Shown: positions 23,200 to 35,216 of the stretch, one piece after another
How positions within the stretch are numbered: position 1 is the stretch's first letter
Layout of the letters: each line of letters opens with the position of its first letter
Origin: Macrostomum hystrix
Taxonomy: Eukaryota; Platyhelminthes; Macrostomidae
DNA length: 64,000 nucleotides
Direction: 5' to 3'
NCBI GenBank assembly: GCA_950097015.1
Contig: CATNEN010000038.1
Coordinates: 7,252,001-7,316,000 of the forward strand
Translations under genes and position numbers: made by a program
The notes under the pieces: model-generated
Database searches by the model: none
Seen by the model: only the letters and a program-made list of their open reading frames with translations
Told to the model about the DNA's origin: nothing

Positions 23200-26100
23200 T
23201 CACGCGGACCTCTGGTGCTGCAGACCGCCAGGTGGCCTGCCAGACGAGGCGCCACCGCCGGCACCGCTGCTGCTGCCATGGCTGTGCCGGCCTTCGTGCT
23301 GGTTCGTGAACCGCTGCAGGCAGACGACTCTGTCGGAAAGCAGGACCGGAAACTTGGCCGGCGGATTTGTGATGATGTAACGCTTTCGTAAAGTCTGCTT
23401 CCCCTCCTCTGGCGGAGTGAGCAATCGGTAAAGCCCGATGCAGAGAATGCCGTGTCTATGCAACGCGCCAATAAAGAGGTCTGAGTACACGGCACCGACT
23501 CCGGCCACGAACTCTCGCAACCGTTCGTCGTCCACTGCCAGCTGAGAGACGCGCGCTCTGTCCCGATTTGCCAGCGACTCCGGCGTGCTGAAACCGCCTC
23601 GGATTCCTGCGCCTTCGGCCAGGATCTGCTCCAGTTCTGGCGTCGCACCGCCTGTAATCAGGGTGCGGATCAGAGTTAGAGCGTTCTCGTTGAAATATGC
23701 GGTGCTCATGAGCGAGTCCAGGACGCTAATAGCGAAAGCGGTGCCGCAGGCAAATGGCTGCGTCATGTACAGCTCGATGTCTGGATCGTCATCGTCATCC
23801 TGATCCAAGAACTGGACATTGTCATCCATAGAGAGCTCCGTCAAGATGCGGACATTGTTGTTGGAGCCTGTTGGCGTTGAAGCGATTTGCTGCGTTGTCG
23901 GAACATCTGGGTCGAATTTCATCGCTTTGATGTTAAGTGAGCACAGTATGGCCTCCTTATCGGCCAGAGTCGGGTCGTCCAAGTTCGAGCTTTGCTTGGA
24001 ACTCAAAACTACACAAATCTCTGCTAAATTGATGTTAACAGCTCGTAAATTGGATCGGTTTAGAGGCGATCCAGGGAAGATGCTGAGCTTTGGGAAGTTC
24101 ATAAGCGTCTTCCATTCGCGCCGCATATAATCAGCGTTGCCGACGAATATTACGTGCTTGAGATCGTGGTAGTGAAAGTTGCTGGCCCGGAGTGGCATCA
24201 CAAAGTTGCGCAAGCCAATAAGTGGACTGCCAGCGTCAGCGAAGAGGCACACAACGATATGGTTGCTGTAGATCGTCGCCGTGACCTGCTCGCGGTCAAG
24301 GATCGCGTCCTCAAAATTCACGTCTGGACACCAATGAAACATTCCAGTAGAGTCGAATTTTCGATCCATCTGATCGTGCAGCTTCTGCAAGGAGATCGGA
24401 TTCGTGTGAGCGATTGAGAGTTTGCCATGGCGACTACTGTGGCTGATCTCTCCTGGCTCCGGAGCTGACATTGGCAGCTGCAAGTGCCTTCCAGGACTGA
24501 CGCCACCTGCATCGCCTTGATTGCCTGTTCCCCCGGCGGGCAGAGAGTTCTGGCTCGAACCCGGGTGATTCCTGCTCCTGAGGTTCGTAGCTTGCTGTTG
24601 CTGTTGCTTTTGATGCTGTTGCTGGGACAAAGCTTTCGCCTTTCCAGACAACGCAACAGGTGTCTTGCAGCGGCACTTTTTGATGAGGTTCGGTTCTTCA
24701 ATATCGCCATGGCAGCGTTTACAGAAGAAAAATGCTTTTTTAACCTCCTCGGCAGATTGCGCAATGAAGAAGCCCTGCGTGCCCTGCTCAATGCGGATGT
24801 TCTCTTTTGGATTGATGGCGATGCAGCTCTCCGTGCCCTGATCGTTTTTGGCTTCCACGGCAATCAGCAGTAAATTCAGTTTAGTGAAGCACAGTTCGGC
24901 TGCCATTGGGAAGGTCAGACCTTCGAAGGCCGGTGAAAGATACTCAGTGTACATTTCCATGCCGGCACCTTCCAGATAGCTGTTAAGCCACTTTGGCATA
25001 GCTTTGTCGTCCTTATAACTGCGCATTGTGAACAGGTTCGCAAGCAAAGTAGAGAAGCCAAATGCTAGGCAGCTCTGCGCGAGAAAGCCCAACTTGAGCT
25101 CAGCGATGCAGACGGCATCATCGCCCTGCTTCCAGTCCCAACTGGGAATGTTAAGCAGGTAAGTCTTGTTGTGATACTGCATTAGCTGGATGATAACTTT
25201 AATGCGATCAAAGTAGTTCTTGATTGATATGACGCGCATAATGTTAGCAGCGTCCTCCGCGTCTGGATCCGGACAGTACTTGTTTGCTAGCACCAGACAG
25301 GCGTCCGCAGTCTCCAGGCCTACACGGGACAAGTCCTTGGAGTTCATGACAGATCCTTGGAAGAACTCCACCTGGGTGAAGTGCCGTTTAAACAAGCCTT
25401 GTAGTTCCAGGTCGGGTACGTGCTTGTCCAGGATGACTATTTGCACATCGACATCTTCACGATCTTCATGCAGAAAGTCACCGAGGAAATTGGAGACCGA
25501 CTCGTAAGTAATGTGGCCACAAAGAACAATGTGCTGCTTGCCGGCCTCTTTGCGGTAGTGACCGCCGTACTTGTTGCGCGAGCTGAGAATGTCGGCGATT
25601 TCTGGAATAGAGTTGGCGAATACGGCTAGACCGCCCATAATGACCAGAGCTGAGAACAAGCGGCCGGTGCTTGTGGTGCAATAGATGTCACCATAGCCCA
25701 CAGTGGACATTGTAACGATCACAAAATAGACGCAGGTCGGATACGTCATGTTGAAGCTGATGTTAGGATTGGAGAATGACGGCGGATCCCCAGAGTTCTC
25801 AATTAGGTGCACAAAGCCGGCGGCAGTTAGAACAAGCGAAGCAAAGAACGTCATGAGCTGGAACAGGCGAATGCTGGTGCTGGTCTTCAAAATATTCAGA
25901 TACTGCAGGACGTCCGGTAGGCTGAGGATGCGCAGCGCACGGGTGGAGCGCAGACCGATCCAGTTGCGGTTCAAATAGATCGACACGAATGACGGCGGGA
26001 TCGTTAGAATGTCCACTAGGCTGTACATCTCGAACCAGAACAGCAACTTGTCCTGAGCTGCAATAAATCTGATGAAAAAATAGATGAGGAAGATCACATT

Positions 26101-26676
26101 GAATGCCAAGTCGATCTGCTGCGACAGGCTGTCTGACCATCGAACGCACTCCTCCGTCTGCTTCATGCTGGCTGTGTCGATGAAGTACACAATTAGAGAC
26201 GCGATGCTGATAATAAATACCAGCACTACAAGGATGCGACCGGTTGTTGTCTGGCCAGAGATCAGCTCACCGGCCCAATCCTTTGCCTCCGTCAGCCAGC
26301 CGACTTCCACCTCTTCTGTTGAATCATTGGCCTCGTCATCCTCGCCACCGCTGGTTCCATCATCTTCTACTTTTAACGTCTGTTCGGCTTGCTTTCCAGG
26401 ACTGCCTGCACTGCCTCCGCTGAGACGCCTAGCCAGATGCGAGAGCAGGCGGTAAGCGAGAACAAACAGGACACCGCCAAAGAGCACGATGCCGCTGCTG
26501 GCTAGAAAGATGTACCACTTTCGCTGGCCTGTGCAGACAAACGGCGCAAAGGGTGAATGCGTGCTGTTGACAACAATGGTTGCTGCTGACGCTGACGCCG
26601 ACGTCGATGTCGCCAACAACGTAGCTGAAGTTGCTGCAGGGGTTGCCGCTGCCCCTGCTGCTGTTGTATTCGCCAT
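23200..26676 (-). CDS. slo: Slo1-type BK potassium channel, complete and intronless
   Basis: 1158 residues from the ATG at 26674-26676 (MANTTAAG); upstream in-frame codons lack an ATG. It forms the large-conductance, voltage- and calcium-gated K+ channel of the plasma membrane, setting excitability in nerve and muscle. Seen in order: a Ser/Thr/Ala-rich outer N-terminus, helix S0 (about 54-78), S1-S3, voltage sensor S4 ([17 protein letters not shown], from about 243), pore and selectivity filter TVGYGD (325-330), S6, RCK1 beginning [18 protein letters not shown], a linker with [11 protein letters not shown] and a polyglutamine tract, RCK2, and the calcium bowl [12 protein letters not shown] (about 955-966). 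Length fits the family. Every diagnostic element is intact. The whole gene is one uninterrupted exon, whereas slo genes in flies and vertebrates are split into many exons with much alternative splicing. Confidence 0.96.
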   Translation of the reverse strand: MANTTAAGAAATPAATSATLLATSTSASASAATIVVNSTHSPFAPFVCTGQRKWYIFLASSGIVLFGGVLFVLAYRLLSHLARRLSGGSAGSPGKQAEQTLKVEDDGTSGGEDDEANDSTEEVEVGWLTEAKDWAGELISGQTTTGRILVVLVFIISIASLIVYFIDTASMKQTEECVRWSDSLSQQIDLAFNVIFLIYFFIRFIAAQDKLLFWFEMYSLVDILTIPPSFVSIYLNRNWIGLRSTRALRILSLPDVLQYLNILKTSTSIRLFQLMTFFASLVLTAAGFVHLIENSGDPPSFSNPNISFNMTYPTCVYFVIVTMSTVGYGDIYCTTSTGRLFSALVIMGGLAVFANSIPEIADILSSRNKYGGHYRKEAGKQHIVLCGHITYESVSNFLGDFLHEDREDVDVQIVILDKHVPDLELQGLFKRHFTQVEFFQGSVMNSKDLSRVGLETADACLVLANKYCPDPDAEDAANIMRVISIKNYFDRIKVIIQLMQYHNKTYLLNIPSWDWKQGDDAVCIAELKLGFLAQSCLAFGFSTLLANLFTMRSYKDDKAMPKWLNSYLEGAGMEMYTEYLSPAFEGLTFPMAAELCFTKLNLLLIAVEAKNDQGTESCIAINPKENIRIEQGTQGFFIAQSAEEVKKAFFFCKRCHGDIEEPNLIKKCRCKTPVALSGKAKALSQQQHQKQQQQQATNLRSRNHPGSSQNSLPAGGTGNQGDAGGVSPGRHLQLPMSAPEPGEISHSSRHGKLSIAHTNPISLQKLHDQMDRKFDSTGMFHWCPDVNFEDAILDREQVTATIYSNHIVVCLFADAGSPLIGLRNFVMPLRASNFHYHDLKHVIFVGNADYMRREWKTLMNFPKLSIFPGSPLNRSNLRAVNINLAEICVVLSSKQSSNLDDPTLADKEAILCSLNIKAMKFDPDVPTTQQIASTPTGSNNNVRILTELSMDDNVQFLDQDDDDDPDIELYMTQPFACGTAFAISVLDSLMSTAYFNENALTLIRTLITGGATPELEQILAEGAGIRGGFSTPESLANRDRARVSQLAVDDERLREFVAGVGAVYSDLFIGALHRHGILCIGLYRLLTPPEEGKQTLRKRYIITNPPAKFPVLLSDRVVCLQRFTNQHEGRHSHGSSSGAGGGASSGRPPGGLQHQRSA

Positions 26677-29425
26677 GACCCTGAACCTTTCTGCTGCTGC
26701 CACCACCAACTAATCAGCATCGGCGTCTGCAGCGGCTGACGCAAACCCGCGCTGATGGGCCGCCGAAAGCCAGCGAATCCGGTCACTGGCGAGGCAGCCT
26801 CAAGAGCGAGCAGCCAGGTCTGAATCGCGAGCTTCAGTGAGGAATTCTGCCCTGCTAATCCTACTCGTGGAATACTTAAAGGCCAGCAAAAGCAATAGCC
26901 AAGTCCTGAATCGGCTCACACCGGGTCCCTCGTCGGTTGGGTTATGGGCGGAAAGAGCCCAGGGCGTGCAGCATCTTATCCTGTCTGCACTGCAAACACA
27001 ACTGTATCCTCCGGCACTACATTCCCCCGCTCTCCCACGACCCATCCCTCAAACACGTATTCTAGAATCGGAAGTGCTGCGATTGGCCAGCGTTCGTTAG
27101 TGCCGACTGCCGACTGGGGTCGCGAGAACACGAACAATACGCGCGTCGAAGTGTCTGCGCCTTGCCGCAGAAGATTGGCCCAACCCCAACGGAATAGACG
27201 ACTGACGGTTCAGCTCGATCTAACCCCCCCACCGCCCGGCAGATGCAGTGGTATCAGTAATCGCCATGTGTGTACTTTAGCAGCGTGCACAAAATGCCTC
27301 CCGAAATACAATGCAGTTGGGAGAGGGCGCACTACTGGCAATGGCGCAACGGAGCAATACCACTGCTGCAGTTGCTGCTGCCGCTGTTGGGCCCTGCATT
27401 GGTTTGTTCAGTTCATCCGTGCCCAGTTTAACCCGCTGCCGATGCAGCCGCCCCCGACCGTCCATCCCACTGCCCCGCTAATACACGCTGCCGGAAAATG
27501 GAACCCCCACGGGACGAGGGTCGCCGGCGCATTCGCCACCCCTAGCCCAGCGCTTAGGCCTTCTCTTCCCGTCCTGAAAACCCTCGCGCCCTGTGTCAGG
27601 GTCGAATGGGGAGGGCGAGGGAAGAGAGCTTTAGCAGCAGCAGCGGCGGCAGCTGGGGGAATTAAAAAGCAAACGAGGAAATGGAGATGGAGATGGACAC
27701 AGCAGGCAAGAGGAGAGCTTGCAAATAGGACAAGGATTTTTGTTTTAGGGGCGGGGGCAGGGGCCTTTTCCAGCCTGAACTGGAGATAATTTTCTGCGTC
27801 CTCTGCGCCCTCTCGCCTCTCCGTCTCATTTTAAGCATCTCCGATCGGCTGGGATCTAGCGGGCAAGCTCCATAATAGCTGGGTGTTGATTTTCTCCATC
27901 AGGATTCTTGCTTCAATATAACGCCTGTATATTGACCAAGGCAGATGCAAGGCAAGACATTTCCCCAGGAGATGGGAATTCAATTCTAATGACGACTTAT
28001 TCGCAGAAGAGAACAATACGACCAGAGCTGTTTAATCAGCGAAACTATAGGGGTTTGTAGGAAATTAAATTATGTTCCCGGAGCCTAATTCAGTTCTAAC
28101 TTCTAAGTCTTTCGTTTGCGTGCTGTTCCGTGCACTTTTCCTGCAGGCGCTCGTTCGGGAGGCCGCATAGCTCAGTCTCCTTGTGTATCAGCCTCCTCGC
28201 CCCAATTATTCAGCTCTGCAGGGGGCGGCAGAGACCCGCTGGTCAAGTTCGATATGCAAAAAGGATGCTTGGAAGCGGAGACGAAATAGTCCCTGTGAGA
28301 GGCAAATCGTGAGAGAGTGGATGTCAATTCGTGAAGACAGCCATGGGGTGCTCTTTGGTGCGCTGCTGACTTTAGAAAAGCAAATTTCTGCAGACCAAGT
28401 CTCTCTTTCACACTGAATTTCTAGGCCTGCAGAATTCAAGGATCTTGGTCACAAACTGCAGAATAAGCCTGCTCCGACTGGTCAGTATTGGTGATCAACT
28501 CACGAAGGTCTGTGAGAAAACTTCCAGATGCCAACGTTCTGTGGAGGCTAATGGAAGCTTGCTTAAATTCATGCCAAGAACCCCGGCGACGCGGTATCCA
28601 TTCAATACGGTACAATGTACTTTAGAGCAGAGTGCTTGACAAAAATACGACTGACAAAATGCATCACGTTGCTTCTCAAGCACGGAAGAAAAGTCTAGAA
28701 TATTTTCTGTCAAGAAATGTCGAAAAATGCGATATACGAGTTTTTAAAAAATCTATCAATCAGTGTGCAATGATGTGAACTCAGCGCCCAACTCAATTGT
28801 GGGATCCGCGTGGCCAACAGCACAGCTGGGCGCGACCGGCAGTAAAGCGCCGATGCTTGCCCTAGCGCCCCTATAATCCGGAAGCAATATTAGTGTTTTG
28901 TGCATCTCTTTCTGAAATGTGCAGCCACAAAGCCAAGCCACAACACAGAAGCAGCAGAGGGGCAAATTTGGCCATCATCGATCCATTCTCGCTTTTGCGC
29001 TCCGAGCTGTTTGGCAAAGTGGACAGCGAGAAAAATTTGCAAAGTTCGGCATTGAAACTGCGAGGCGTCGTGGGCAGCCATCCAATGATAAATTGCTTTA
29101 AAATAATTTACAGAAAAATACGCATTGTTCCACCTACCTCTATTTTTTATTGGTATATTTTCAGCAAAAGTGAACATCATCGACATTGAAATTTCAAATC
29201 TCAAAACAGCTCGTGACCACTTCAAAAAACCAGCTGAATAGAGCTGGAACAATCGGGCTGCCTGGCACAAGCAGTCACAGGCTGCGATGAATTATGTTTT
29301 GTCGCTTTTCTCAAGCGTAACTAAAAAGAAATGACGGTAGGTACTTCATCTGTCCGCGACTTGTCTTTAGTCTTGACTAGTGCTTGGTTTTTGCACCACG
29401 ACAATGATAGTAATGATTGATTTCC
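26677..29425. other. BK upstream region and intergenic DNA
   Basis: The first 1.1 kb (to about 27.8 kb) is GC-rich with CA, GCAGCA and GGAGATGG runs, and probably holds the 5' UTR and promoter of slo. A long plus-strand frame at 26944-27789 has no recognisable domain and looks like a by-product of GC content. The rest holds no gene I can support. Confidence 0.5.
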
Positions 29426-29429
29426 CCAG

Positions 29430-29590
29430 CCCTGAATAAATCAGGTGTTCGCGCGGCGCAACCGAAGGCTGGTCAGTCCATGGACTGGGTGACACCACAT
29501 CCACCCTTAATAATCCCAGCTTATGCTGGGAAAGTAACATAGTAACAGCTGGGTGTTTCGATAAGTATTTTGCTTGGTTATCGCATTGAA
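29430..29590 (-). mobile_element. SINE1 fragment
   Basis: Reverse-strand copy retaining CAGTCCATGGACTG, AATCCCAGCTTATGCTGGGA and AACAGCTGGGTG. The tRNA-like head is lost. Confidence 0.75.
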
Positions 29591-30179
29591 ACGAGATTTT
29601 TATTTCCGTTTGTTGACAGCATTCATGCGCCATGAGCTAAAAATAGATTCAGATCAGCGAGGATACAGATGATAGATGATAGAGGCTAGATTATTCACAT
29701 TTTAGTTACCTTTGCGAGCCTAAGGGGGTAAAAGTGCTGCAGGCTCGTCTGCTTCGAAATTGTCTGAATTTACAGACAGTTGAGGCTACTGAAGATTGTT
29801 TGCTCCTACGTGCAAAAATAAAAACATCTTTTTTCTCTAAAGTCGAACTCAGACTGTTGCCACACAGTTGCTTTTTAAGCATGCGATAAGTGCTTCGGCT
29901 TAGACATTGTGTGTTCAATAAAGTATCTACTTTATGGCCCGTGATCCCATCGATATGGTACTGTCACTGACTGTTCTCCGTCGGTATCTATAAGTACATC
30001 ACCTGGGCCAATTAACAAGTTACTATTCATCAGGAGACTGTACTTCATACAATGGCACTTGCGGACTGAAATTCTGTCAGCTTTAGATTGCGAATAAACT
30101 GTTTCCGGATTTTCCTTATATAGCCATGCACTCAATGCAAGCTCTGCTGCGACACTTAACAAAAGAAGTGCTTTCAAGA

Positions 30180-30723
30180 ACTGCGACACTCGTGACGATT
30201 TGCGGCATCGCCGCGGGCTTGCATGGGCGGCCTTCCGTTCCGTGAGGACCGTTCTGCAGTCCGAGGCCCTACCTGACCGTCAGAGGGCAGCGTTGTTCCG
30301 GGCGCTGATCGAGACCGTCCTCTTCTTGTACAACGCCGAGACCTGGACGCTGACGGACTCGCTTGAACATCAGGTCGACGCGGCGCACGCTGGCCTGCTG
30401 CGCGCTGCCTTCAAGATCGGCGACCAGCGAGTCTCCAATGCGGCACTCTACCGCCGCGCCGGCCTGGCCCGGCCAAGCGAACTTCTGCGCCATCGGCGAC
30501 TCCAGCTCGCAGGCCATGTCATCCGCGCCGAGTCGTACTGCCCAGAGCCGGTGCAGGAGGTCCTGCTGCTCACGGTACAAGCACCCTACCGGCGAGGACA
30601 GGCGCGCACCCGGCGCTACGTCGACTGCCTGCTGGATGATGCCGGCGCTCCGGACTCTGCCGGCGGCGCGGCCTTTGTTCGCGCCCAGGCCCTCAAGCGC
30701 GCCCTCAAGACGCTGTACTAGAC
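30180..30723 (+). mobile_element. 5'-truncated non-LTR retrotransposon, ORF2 C-terminus
   Basis: An open frame of about 173 codons ending at TAG 30719-30721. It reads like the region after the reverse-transcriptase thumb of a LINE ORF2: a block with ETVLFLYNAETWTLT, then VDAAHAGLLRAAFKIGDQR, then LLRHRRLQLAGHVIRAE. Catalytic RT motifs are absent because the 5' part is missing, which is typical of truncated LINE insertions. The frame is intact to its stop and GC-rich against AT-rich flanks. It has no RNase H domain in this piece and looks unrelated to the LINE at 33.8-34.8 kb. Confidence 0.75.
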
Positions 30724-30724
30724 C

Positions 30725-31247
30725 CTGACAGCGTACTATGTTGTTGTTTGACACTTAACCTACTTCGGGTTAGCGATAAAACTTGGTTTGGCCCTAATTT
30801 AGAGGTTTACTTGATAAAATTTCAGAGTCCTGCCAATTTGTGCCAGTTGCAAGAGTTTGACTTAAACTGACTTAAACGGTTTAAGTCGGTGATATTGATG
30901 TTAAATTTGATGTTATTTGATGTTAAATAAAGATGACTTTAAATTGCACACTAAACTGCTATTTTATTACAGAAAATAATCTTGAAACATGACGACGAAA
31001 CAGCCACTCATTTAATGATTTAATGACAAAAAGCCATAATGGGATTTCGGGGCAGAATGAGATGTCAGGACTCAGGACGTGATCGTGAAATTTTTTCTCG
31101 GCAGTCGCCAACCGAAACGGAAATATTTCATCAAGCATAATTCCTGACTACTGCATGTCAATTTTTATCGATAAAATTTTAAAAGAGAATGTGGGGCAGA
31201 CTAAACCCGCAAGACATTGCTGAGCAAATTGAAGCCTAGAAATCCAG
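30725..31247. other. AT-rich intergenic DNA, nothing recognised
   Basis: May include the 3' UTR of the LINE fragment (30725-30800). No gene or repeat array. Confidence 0.45.
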
Positions 31248-31469
31248 CTCAAAAGCCTGCGTGTCGCGAATCAATAATTTATTACTCATCAACGAGTTCT
31301 GTAGCAATCCCAGAGAGATTAGGGCGGAGTAGGGCTTGCTCCGGTTTGCTAATCCGCTGCTTGCTTACTTCAACCAGCTTGAGAATATTGAGCACAGGCC
31401 TTGGCAATACGAGATGGATTAACCGCCATCTTCAAAAATACAAGCAGCTTGACGATAAGCCCAAGTAGC
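31248..31469 (+). repeat. 222-bp dispersed repeat, copy A
   Basis: Matches 34102-34323 with about two substitutions, starting CTCAAAAGCCTGCGTGTCGC and ending GATAAGCCCAAGTAG. The first 18 bases belong to the LINE reading frame in copy B, so copy A carries a piece of the LINE/insert junction. Confidence 0.85.
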
Positions 31470-31559
31470 CCAGGACTCCATTAGAGCTGTGTTGTATTTT
31501 CATACTTTGTCATTTGTTTTGAGTGTGTGAAACATTTAAAGTACAAACCATCATTGCCA

Positions 31560-31905
31560 CAAGGCTTCCAGCAAGCTCCAGCAAGCTCCAGCAAGCTCCA
31601 GCAAGCTCCAGCAAGCTCCAGCAAGCTCCAGCGAGCTCCAGCAAGGCTTCCAGCAAACTCCAGCAAGCTCCAGCAAGCTCCAGCAAGGCTTCCAGCAAGC
31701 TCCAGCAAGCTCCAGCGAGCTCCAGCAAGGCTTCCAGCAAGCTCCAGCAAGCTCCAGCGAGCTCCAGCAAGGCTTCCAGCAAGGCTTCCAGCAAGCTCCA
31801 GCAAAGCTCCAGCGAGCTCCAGGAAGGCTTCCAGCAAGGCTTCCAGCAAGCTCCAGCAAGCTCCAGCGAGCTCCAGCAAGGCTTCCAGCAAGCTCCAGCA
31901 AGCTC
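31560..31905. repeat. 10-bp minisatellite with 11-bp variants
   Basis: Units CAGCAAGCTC and CAGCGAGCTC alternate with the longer CAGCAAGGCTTC. Frames in all phases are open because of the composition. Confidence 0.95.
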
Positions 31906-31983
31906 GAGGTTCAAACAGAATTGTATCCGGGCTAACCATAAAATGGACAACACAGCTCCTGTTCTAGGGGTTGTAGAAGTTGT

Positions 31984-32205
31984 AATACTGTTGTAGTCCA
32001 GTGGTTAAGAGGTCGGACTTATGTGCAAATGAGTATTTTCTTGTTGCTGATGTTGTTTTTGTTGTCAAGACACCAAACTCTGCATTGCTGCTGCTCACCC
32101 AGCTCTTTAAATGGGTACCAGAATTAGCTGGCGCAATTGAGGGTCGATGGTGGTTTCCCCCCCAGTCCATGGACTGAACAGCCGAACGCAGTCTTCAGCT
32201 GACTA
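31984..32205 (+). mobile_element. SINE1 copy, diverged head
   Basis: GTTGTAGTCCAGTGGTTAAG (head), CCCAGCTCTTTAAATGGGTA and CAGTCCATGGACTGAACAGC identify it. The B box is damaged. Confidence 0.75.
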
Positions 32206-32209
32206 CAAG

Positions 32210-33765
32210 GAAAAAGAACCAATTCTGTTGCGCCAGATGTACCGCTCATGGCCGGAAACTGTACTTAATACAGACAAGTATCCATTGCTTTGCCAAGAAA
32301 TGTAAATTTCTAACTAGAAAATATTAAACCCGTACTTGTCACAGCATTAGTGGAATGATCCACTCAGAAAACTGAAAGGTGGAATTTTCTAGCAAATAAC
32401 CGGCAGAAAATGAAACTAAAAGTTTAGTCTATTTTTAGCCACAGGTACAACTTCTTGCACGCGAGTGTTTGGAGGCCGTCTTCAAGCGAAACGCTCTCTT
32501 GGCTTGTACCGAACCGAAAAAGGCATGCAAGACCAAAATCTGAACAAAAAAGTTAAAGACAGATGCGGTTTTCAAGCCAACACACAACTCGCCAGCTATA
32601 GAGCAGGCAGTAAAAGCGAAGATTGTTTCCGACGACACTCCGGGAAAGCCATGCATTGCGTGTGCAGCCTCGTGCGGACTGCAGCAATCTGTTGCACCGA
32701 GCTTTTTCTCTTTTTGAAAGAAGCTGCAGAGCGCAACAAGAATTGAAACTGACGTTGGCGCTAATACCCCCGGACTCTATTTTGCTCTGCACTGTTGGAA
32801 AAAGCAGCACAGGCGCGGCAGCTGGCTCCGTCAGGCAAGGCAGCCAGTCGGCACTGCTACTGCGGCCCTCTCCTTTGCCCTTCTTTGTCTCAGCTGCCAG
32901 TTACCTTTCAGTGCCGCTCCGGTGCTCCCCAGAGCTACTGTTACAGCCTCTCGAAATGGCAAGGGGGACCACGGCGCTATATAAATTGTGAGAGGTCGGG
33001 ACGTCACAAGATTTTCTTTCCTTGCAAAAAGTGTACATCCACCCTACGCCGGCACGGAGGAATCTTCGCAGCAACAGAGGCACCAGCGGGCAGGTGAAGC
33101 GAAATAAGACTAAAAGAAGATTATTGCAAGAAGTTTGCTGCGCACATCCCTATACTTGCAATCTAGGTCGTGCTTTCCAATCGGCTTGCGTTTGCTTTGA
33201 GATTCACTTCATGTCCAAGGCTAGGCTGCGAATCTAAAGTAACGTCCGGGATAATTGTTCGGGAAAAAAAGAAGACTAAAAAAATTACTCTCAATGAAGA
33301 TTTTAGGATCTTCATTGAGATCCTAAAGCAAACGGTCGCGTCTTTTCTTTACCAGAAGTGAAACGGAAACTTTCAAGACTAGAATAAAAGCAAACCAGGC
33401 CTTGGTGTCCCAGAAAGGTGAAAGCACTAGACTTGAACACTTCTAAATAAATGCAAATATCAATCAGGAAGCACAGCAGAACACATTGGAAATAATAGCC
33501 GACTGTCAGCTGATGATTGTAAATAAGTTTGGATTCGGAAATTTTATTCGATAGATTCCGAAGCCCAAAAGTTATTAAAAATAAACACTTAACATACTAC
33601 TAAAGTAGACTGCTCCACAAAGGTGACTTTTTTGTGCGACTTTTGGCATATTGAAGTGAAAATTATATTTTTTTAAAACCAATGGATCAAGCGATGTAAC
33701 CACCGATTAAACATATGGTAATAACCTATGGAACATTGGGTAATAACTAATGGACCATCGGGTAT
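32210..33765. other. Intergenic, no gene supported
   Basis: Mixed-composition DNA. A short hairpin-like repeat, TCTTCATTGAGATCCTAAAG next to CAATGAAGATTTTAGGATC, lies near 33292-33330. No coding region was recognised. Confidence 0.45.
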
Positions 33766-33815
33766 TAACCAGGGGGTCGGTGGCAGAGCGGTTATCGCGT
33801 TTGCCTTTCGCACGC

Positions 33816-34795
33816 ACACCTGCTCGCGCAGTCCTCGACTGCGTCGCGCAACTCAACCACTTAGGGACCCACAACAAGGTGTCCAGGGCACTCTGGCAAC
33901 CCCGCTAACGAATTGGCGGACAGCCTCGCCAAGGCCGGTTCGACGGGTTCGCTTTTTGGCCCCATGCCTGCGATCTCCACCCGTACCGCCGTCGTCAACA
34001 CTCGGATTAACCAGTGGGTGGTCTCTAAGCACAAGGACAGGTGGATCAATACCGCCGATTGTCGGCAGTCCCGCGCTGTTGTTCCTTGTCCCTCCACTGC
34101 CCTCAAAAGCCTGCGTGTCGCGAATCAATAATTTATTACTCATAAACGAGTTCTGTAGCAATCCCAGAGAGATTAGGGCAGAGTAGGGCTTGCTCCGGTT
34201 TGCTAATCCGCTGCTTGCTTACTTCAACCAGCTTGAGAATATTGAGCACAGGCCTTGGCAATACGAGATGGATTAACCGCCATCTTCAAAAATACAAGCA
34301 GCTTGACGATAAGCCCAAGTAGCAGGTGAAGCTTGGGCTAAACCGCAGGGACATCAGGGCAGTTACCATGGCCCTCTCTGGCCATGGCCGTTTCGCCAGG
34401 CACCGCTTCCTGCAAGGCAAAATCCGCAGTGAGGAGTGCCCTTTCTGCCTCTCCTACGTTGAGGATGCAGAGCATTTTATTTGCGACTGCCCCGCCTTCA
34501 CTCAGGACCGGCTCACCTATCTCGGCTCAAACCCGGATTCCCCCGACGTTTTCATGCCTGAGAACATCTGCCAGCTCGTCCGTTACCTTAGGGCCACCGG
34601 GCGAGCGACTCTCCACCTCCTGGACTCTCCGGAGGAGGACCGCGCTGCGGACGCCGGCATCACCGGATCTCCCTGCGCGACACCGCAGCTCTAGTTGCCC
34701 GTGGTCGCCAGGGGCTAGCGGAATGGATGCCCCCTGCAGCTAAGTCAAGTAAGTCAAAGAGGGCCAGCCTTCAAGACGCAGTAAAAATAAAGAGA
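33816..34795 (+). mobile_element. Non-LTR retrotransposon 3' fragment (RNase H and Cys/His tail)
   Basis: The frame includes an RNase H-like end ([20 protein letters not shown], partly frameshifted). After an insertion it continues with KLGLNRRDIRAVTMALSGHG and a cysteine-histidine motif CPFC...EDAEHFICDCPAF, typical of the C-terminus of RNase H-bearing LINEs. It stops at TAG 34692-34694. The 3' end CTAAGTCAAGTAAGTCAA is shared with the copy at 60.0 kb. The reading frame is interrupted by the 222-bp repeat, so this copy is dead. Confidence 0.8.
34102..34323 (+). repeat. 222-bp dispersed repeat, copy B, inside the LINE
   Basis: The first 18 bases (TCAAAAGCCTGCGTGTC) fit the LINE frame as LKSLRV. 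The remaining 204 bases introduce a stop and separate LRV from KLGLN. The LINE copy at 60 kb lacks this block. Confidence 0.8.
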
Positions 34796-34981
34796 CGATG
34801 AGAAAGTCACTTGTACTGTGCCTGTGCCTGCTGTGAGCTTGTGCCTGCGTACGGTATCTGTGTGCGTGTGTGCTCAGGAGTCAGTGAAATGGGCAGAATT
34901 GCCTCCTCGTTGGCTGCGGCCTGCGGGTCTAGTGTCACCAAATGATGTGCCATTGCCCACAGCCCTCCTGCAACTACTATG

Positions 34982-35216
34982 ATTAAAAATGATATCAAAG
35001 CAATGTACAGGCATAAAACAAAAAGAACCAACGCAATTGATACAGCGAAATATAATATCTGAAGTAATAGATATGAAAGTTGGTAAGTTTAGTTAGCTTG
35101 ATTGACAACGCATATTTTATTAGAGTTTATTCAATAATAGCAACAGCACAAGCTGAACTCGTGTCAGGAACAAGCTAGAAAATGCTCAGGCAGAGGCTGC
35201 AGGTGAGCCTACACTG
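34982..35216. terminator. 3' flank of RPF1 with two AATAAA signals
   Basis: Plus-strand TTTATT at 35116-35121 and 35126-35131 gives two AATAAA signals about 90-100 bp behind the RPF1 stop codon. Confidence 0.5.

Larger units (their letters stand above)
33769..34980 (+). mobile_element. SINE2 copy split by a LINE insertion
   Basis: The tRNA-like head GGTCGGTGGCAGAGCGGTTA lies at 33774-33815. SINE2 sequence resumes at about 34796 (GATGAGAAAGTCACTTGTAC) and runs to the CAGCCCTCCTGCAACTACTA tail. The middle of the SINE body is missing, so the insertion or a later deletion removed about 130 bp. Confidence 0.65.

Noticed and set aside
23187-23648. Second minus-strand frame of 153 codons over the slo 3' end
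   Set aside because: Shadow of the slo reading frame in a GC-rich region.
26944-27789. 281-codon plus-strand frame upstream of slo
   Set aside because: No recognisable domain, odd Cys/Pro/Ala runs, and it lies in the GC-rich promoter area of the opposite gene.
30180-30723. Host single-exon gene
   Set aside because: The protein reads as a LINE ORF2 C-terminus, and the piece starts abruptly without an initiator context.
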